A DNA stretch of 64,000 nucleotides, taken from assembly GCA_002713145.1 (NCBI GenBank), contig PAVS01000016.1:1-64000 (forward strand). The letters are read 5' to 3'. The notes below the pieces were generated by a model that worked only from the letters and a program-made list of their open reading frames with translations, had not been told where the DNA came from and searched no databases. Positions within the stretch are counted from its first letter, which is position 1. Each line of letters opens with the position of its first letter. This DNA is from Halobacteriovoraceae bacterium (GTDB lineage: Bacteria; Bdellovibrionota; Bacteriovoracia; Bacteriovoracales; Bacteriovoracaceae). Below, piece by piece: positions 60,871-64,000 of the stretch. Position numbers and translations under genes: made by a program.

Positions 60871-61374
60871 TCAAAGAGGTCCTAGAAAACGATTGAACAT
60901 AAGGTGTTTACTTAGTTGTTTATTTACCAATTTTAAAATAACGCCGGTGTCAGCGCAATTATTTTTTTGTGCATCTGAATAACGCTTATAGAGGTTTTGG
61001 CGGGTCAGGTATTTCTGAGTTCCTATCCTACCCACAAGAACAATATTAACCCCACACTCACTGAGCCTAGCTCCTGCTTTTAAAAAGCGTTTACTTATTT
61101 TTTTTGAGTTTTCAAGCATGACTGAATATTCTGATATTTGCTTAGCATACAAGTTAATTTTTTTTACCTTAGAGTCATACTTACAGGCCACCACACATTT
61201 GATAAATTCCGCTCTAAGCTCCAGATAAGCTTGTTCTAAATGGAAGTTTGAATTTTGAATTGATACCTTTGTCGAAAATTCAGGCACCATTATTTTAGCG
61301 GTCTCAACTGGAGCAGCAAAACAACCAAGAGTGATAAGAAAAGTAAGGATGATAAGAAAGAATTTTTTATTCAC
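60871..61374 (-). CDS. Exported protein of unknown function
   Basis: 167 residues with a signal peptide ending CFAAP. The mature chain is helical and basic with four Cys (FIKCVVACKYD, SECGVN, NNCADTG). No family is recognised. It follows the gene at 61386 by 11 bases, so they form a two-gene unit. Confidence 0.65.
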   Translation of the reverse strand: MNKKFFLIILTFLITLGCFAAPVETAKIMVPEFSTKVSIQNSNFHLEQAYLELRAEFIKCVVACKYDSKVKKINLYAKQISEYSVMLENSKKISKRFLKAGARLSECGVNIVLVGRIGTQKYLTRQNLYKRYSDAQKNNCADTGVILKLVNKQLSKHLMFNRFLGPL

Positions 61375-61385
61375 GAACTCCCCCT

Positions 61386-62180
61386 TTACTTAGCACAGTT
61401 ATTAAGTTCATTACCAGAGCGATCACAGATAGCAATGACACGTCCCTGTCCACCACACTTAGGGTAATGCACTAATTTCCAGGCTTTTTGATCGGAACAT
61501 GTTATCTCTTTGAGAACAGCATCACCTTCAATGGGAGATAATTTTAGTTTTTCTACCTCATCCCCATCTTTACTTAGATCAATCCATTTATGGTAACGAT
61601 TACTTACCATGGCGTATTTTCCGCACACATCATAAGGGTCATTCATATGAAGAGAGTCGTGGGTGTCAACGAAATCCCATCTTCTTCTACAGCCACTGCC
61701 ATTAAGTAACCCTACATAGCGATGAGCCTTTTTGCCTACATAAGGAAAGCTTTTCGTATCTTTAGGAAATCTTCTGTTATTGATAAGCTTGATCTGCAAA
61801 GTGACTGTTTCTTTGAGATTATCTTGGTCAGAAAGAGTGACACTTATATTCCATCTCCCTCCTGCAGTAAAAAAGAACCTTGAAGCCATTCGTCCCATTT
61901 TATCCAGATAATTGAGATGAATCTCAGGCTTAGGTGCTATAACGTCAGCATCCAGTGCTTTTAAATTAACCTCTACTGAGTCTTTATCTTCTGGAAAAGG
62001 AATTTGTTTTTTAGTTTTATTATCAATAAGTTTTATATGAGTGATGGACTCTGAGAAAACATCAGGGCCTCTGGTGAATTCCATGACCATGGTGGCCTTA
62101 AATTTTGAAAAGTTAAATTCCAGAGTTTTAGCAAAAACACTTGTAGATAAAAGCAAGAATAGACAACATAGGAGTCTCAT
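61386..62180 (-). CDS. Exported protein of unknown function
   Basis: 264 residues with a signal peptide (SVFAKT). An N-terminal beta-rich half ends near RWNISVTLSDQDN; the C-terminal half has several Cys (SGCRRRWDFVD, YDVCGKYAM, ITCSDQKAW, PKCGGQGRVIAICD) suggesting a disulfide-rich domain. No family is recognised. Confidence 0.65.
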   Translation of the reverse strand: MRLLCCLFLLLSTSVFAKTLEFNFSKFKATMVMEFTRGPDVFSESITHIKLIDNKTKKQIPFPEDKDSVEVNLKALDADVIAPKPEIHLNYLDKMGRMASRFFFTAGGRWNISVTLSDQDNLKETVTLQIKLINNRRFPKDTKSFPYVGKKAHRYVGLLNGSGCRRRWDFVDTHDSLHMNDPYDVCGKYAMVSNRYHKWIDLSKDGDEVEKLKLSPIEGDAVLKEITCSDQKAWKLVHYPKCGGQGRVIAICDRSGNELNNCAK

Positions 62181-62267
62181 AGCTGACCTCAGTTTGAGTT
62201 TAGTTAAAGTTATTACTTTTTATGAAATGAGAGGAAGATAGACAAAGTTATTCTACAAGATGTGTAA

Positions 62268-63581
62268 TTATTTCAAAGGGAGAATTATCTCTATCTCAGT
62301 CCCTTCTCCATATTCTGAAGTTAAGCTTATTTCCCCTTCATGTTCCTTAATGATATTATAGACAAGTGAAAGGCCTAATCCTGTGCCACCATCTTCTACC
62401 TTTGAAGAGTAAAAAGGCTCAAAAACCCGTTTCACTTTCTCTTGAGGTATTCCACAACCATTATCAGTTATTTTAACAAATACGGAATGATCTTTTGTTA
62501 TAGCTTTAACATCAAGTTGAGGAGAATAAGAAGTATTTTCTCTACATTTTGCCCGCAGAGCATAAATTGAATTCTCAAAAATATTGATGAATACTCTTTG
62601 CATTTTTTCTCTAGCGGCTTTTATGTTTATGAGCTCAGGAGCTTTAATTTGATGATGCAGCCTAAAATCATTATCTGAATTCCCATGCATCGCTAATTTC
62701 ATCGCCATCTCAATGATCTCAGTTAGGTTCACATCTACTTTTTCTTCTCTATCTTTAGAGCTTCCTAACATATCTTTGATGATATTATTGGCCCTGTTTG
62801 CAGCGTCTTTAATGACAAAAAGTAAATTTTCCAAAGATTGATCTCGATTTTGTTTTTTCTTATGGATCTCAATCAGTGCCTCATTTGAATTTAGAATGAG
62901 GTTAAGAGGGTTTTTAAGCTCATGGGCCACCCCAGCAACAATAGTTCCTAACCCTGCTAGTTTTTCACGCTCTACTAAAACTTGTTGAGTGTCTTTCAGT
63001 TTTTTTAGTGTTTTCTCTAACTCACTGGTACGTTTTTTGACTTTAAACTCTAAACTTTCAACCAACTCCAAAACTTTATACTTCTCGTAAACCTTGCCTA
63101 AATAGTCAGCTATCGAGTTGATAAAATATCTTTCTTCGGAACTCCAATAGTCTTTTACTTCAAAATATTCTATGCAAAGAACGCCAATCATTTTTTCGGC
63201 GGTTCTAATGGGTGCATCATACAATGATTCAATGGCCAGTGGTTTAGAATAACTTTCACTAAAGCATCGGGTGGCTTCATGAGTATGAACATCGGGTGCG
63301 AGAATAAAACGCTCTTGTTTAAGAGTGTTAAAGTATTCGGCATAGTCTTTTTCTAAAAGAACTTGTCCAGAAGAATGCTCTTTGGCCTTTTGACAATAGA
63401 GTGATTTACAGAGGATGAGATTTTTTTTAGCGTTATATATCCAAATACTCACTCGAGTTGAAGGTATAACTTGGCAGACTTCATAAGTAATTCGATCTAA
63501 TTCAATTTGTAAATCTGAAGTAGAGTCAAGTTTAAATCCCCTCGAGATATTCATAAATGTGTTATCAAAGGATGTCTTCAT
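62268..63581 (-). CDS. GAF-domain sensor histidine kinase
   Basis: 437 residues. GAF domain (about 20-165: STRVSIWIYNAKKNLILCKS, then IGVLCIEYFE), a coiled coil, HisKA with GVAHELKNPLNLIL, N box NIFENSIYAL, G1 DNGCGIPQEKV and G2 GTGLGLSLVYNI. No membrane segment. The LKNPLN type is NtrB/HydG-like. No response regulator is adjacent, so its partner is elsewhere. Confidence 0.9.
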   Translation of the reverse strand: MKTSFDNTFMNISRGFKLDSTSDLQIELDRITYEVCQVIPSTRVSIWIYNAKKNLILCKSLYCQKAKEHSSGQVLLEKDYAEYFNTLKQERFILAPDVHTHEATRCFSESYSKPLAIESLYDAPIRTAEKMIGVLCIEYFEVKDYWSSEERYFINSIADYLGKVYEKYKVLELVESLEFKVKKRTSELEKTLKKLKDTQQVLVEREKLAGLGTIVAGVAHELKNPLNLILNSNEALIEIHKKKQNRDQSLENLLFVIKDAANRANNIIKDMLGSSKDREEKVDVNLTEIIEMAMKLAMHGNSDNDFRLHHQIKAPELINIKAAREKMQRVFINIFENSIYALRAKCRENTSYSPQLDVKAITKDHSVFVKITDNGCGIPQEKVKRVFEPFYSSKVEDGGTGLGLSLVYNIIKEHEGEISLTSEYGEGTEIEIILPLK

Positions 63582-63750
63582 TGCTTTATTTTACCAAAAA
63601 AGCGAGTATTCACATACATAAATTAAATGAAATTATTTGGTAAAATCGAATTCAAGTGATGTTTCTTTTATTTTTGTACACATTTCAAATCTTTAAGTGA
63701 AAAGAGTTTGGTTTTAGTTTAGATTAATCTTAGAAAACTTGGAGGAAGAA

Positions 63751-64000
63751 ATGAATAAAAAGTCATTAACAATATTCTTAACCTTAGCCTCACTCGTGAG
63801 CTTGTGTATGAGTTGTGCGAGTCAACGCTCAGATGCAGTAAAAGAATCCTACACCAATGACCCTGTCACTATAACGGCTAAGCAAAAAAAAGTCTCACAG
63901 CTCATAGAGAGCAATGACAAACTAGATGCCCAACAAAAAAATAAATTAAAAGAAGTTTTTAGCACCAGTTTTAAAAACTCAAGAGATCTCTACATGAGGG
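63751..64000 (+). CDS. Lipoprotein, truncated by the window end
   Basis: Starts MNKKSLTIFLTLASLVSL followed by the lipobox MSCAS; GGAGGAAGAA precedes the ATG. The visible mature part is polar and helical (KVSQLIESNDKLDAQQKNKL). About 83 codons are visible. No family can be assigned. Confidence 0.75.
   Translation, partial: MNKKSLTIFLTLASLVSLCMSCASQRSDAVKESYTNDPVTITAKQKKVSQLIESNDKLDAQQKNKLKEVFSTSFKNSRDLYMR

Overview
This is an AT-rich window from a Gram-negative bacterium. Most genes encode exported proteins: lipoproteins, outer-membrane barrels, secreted proteases and many small secreted proteins of unknown function. The housekeeping genes (ftsH, folP, tilS, thyA-folA, a cbb3 oxidase operon), the predator-like secretome and the short intergenic spaces suggest a member of the Bdellovibrionota, most likely a Bacteriovorax/Halobacteriovorax relative. 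That assignment is inference from style and content; no marker gene in the window settles it.

Layout. (1) 1-2.6 kb: the right end of an integrative element, with a nested hairpin element (A), a small hypothetical gene, an SSB-like gene, an excisionase-like gene and a tyrosine recombinase broken by one extra T in a T8 run. (2) 2.6-11.0 kb: a cargo block holding one minus-strand heavy-metal-type RND efflux operon. It is bracketed by two N-terminal ends of Fpg/MutM-type genes: an isolated 20-codon fragment at 2577 and, at 11016, a full mutM body whose start codon reads GTT. (3) 11-37 kb: chromosomal genes for secreted hydrolases, small acidic secreted proteins, folA-thyA, a NamZ-like muramidase, a triplicated small membrane protein, an AGCS symporter, a subtilase, a trypsin-like protease, and folP-ftsH-tilS. 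(4) 39.3-45.6 kb: a complete 6.2-kb genomic island in the 3' half of a tRNA-Met(CAT) gene, with a 48-bp direct repeat (attL/attR), integrase, excisionase-like gene and integrase arm-type repeats at both ends. It also has a 1.1-kb non-coding region full of structured repeats, a three-gene operon that looks like toxin / MqsA-like antitoxin / unknown partner, a truncated HicB-like gene and small membrane proteins. (5) 45.6-58.5 kb: a respiratory and microaerobic block in which ccoI-S-(NO fused)-Q-P-G-SafE-hemN is followed by a FixL-like PAS histidine kinase, a receiver-CRP fusion regulator, a USP-like protein and a D-lactate dehydrogenase. TGAT-N4-ATCA boxes stand in front of several of these units. 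(6) 58.5-64 kb: a CBS protein with a ribosome hibernation factor, small exported proteins, a GAF histidine kinase and the start of a lipoprotein.

The observations most likely to be new are in and near the mobile elements. First, three copies (A, B, C) of a triple-nested inverted repeat share a conserved about 40-nt core, while their arms change in a compensatory way; they lie next to the integrase operons of two different elements in the same relative orientation. Second, in the tRNA-Met island three 128-bp units have rigid geometry (A6 hairpin, palindrome, 52 bp, two 9-mers with 10-bp period), and each unit uses its own version of the 9-mer word in all positions. The adjacent toxin/antitoxin-like operon makes this island a candidate small satellite or defence element. 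In the core genome, the FixL-like kinase plus a FixJ-FixK-like fused regulator inside the cbb3 operon suggests a shortened oxygen-response cascade.
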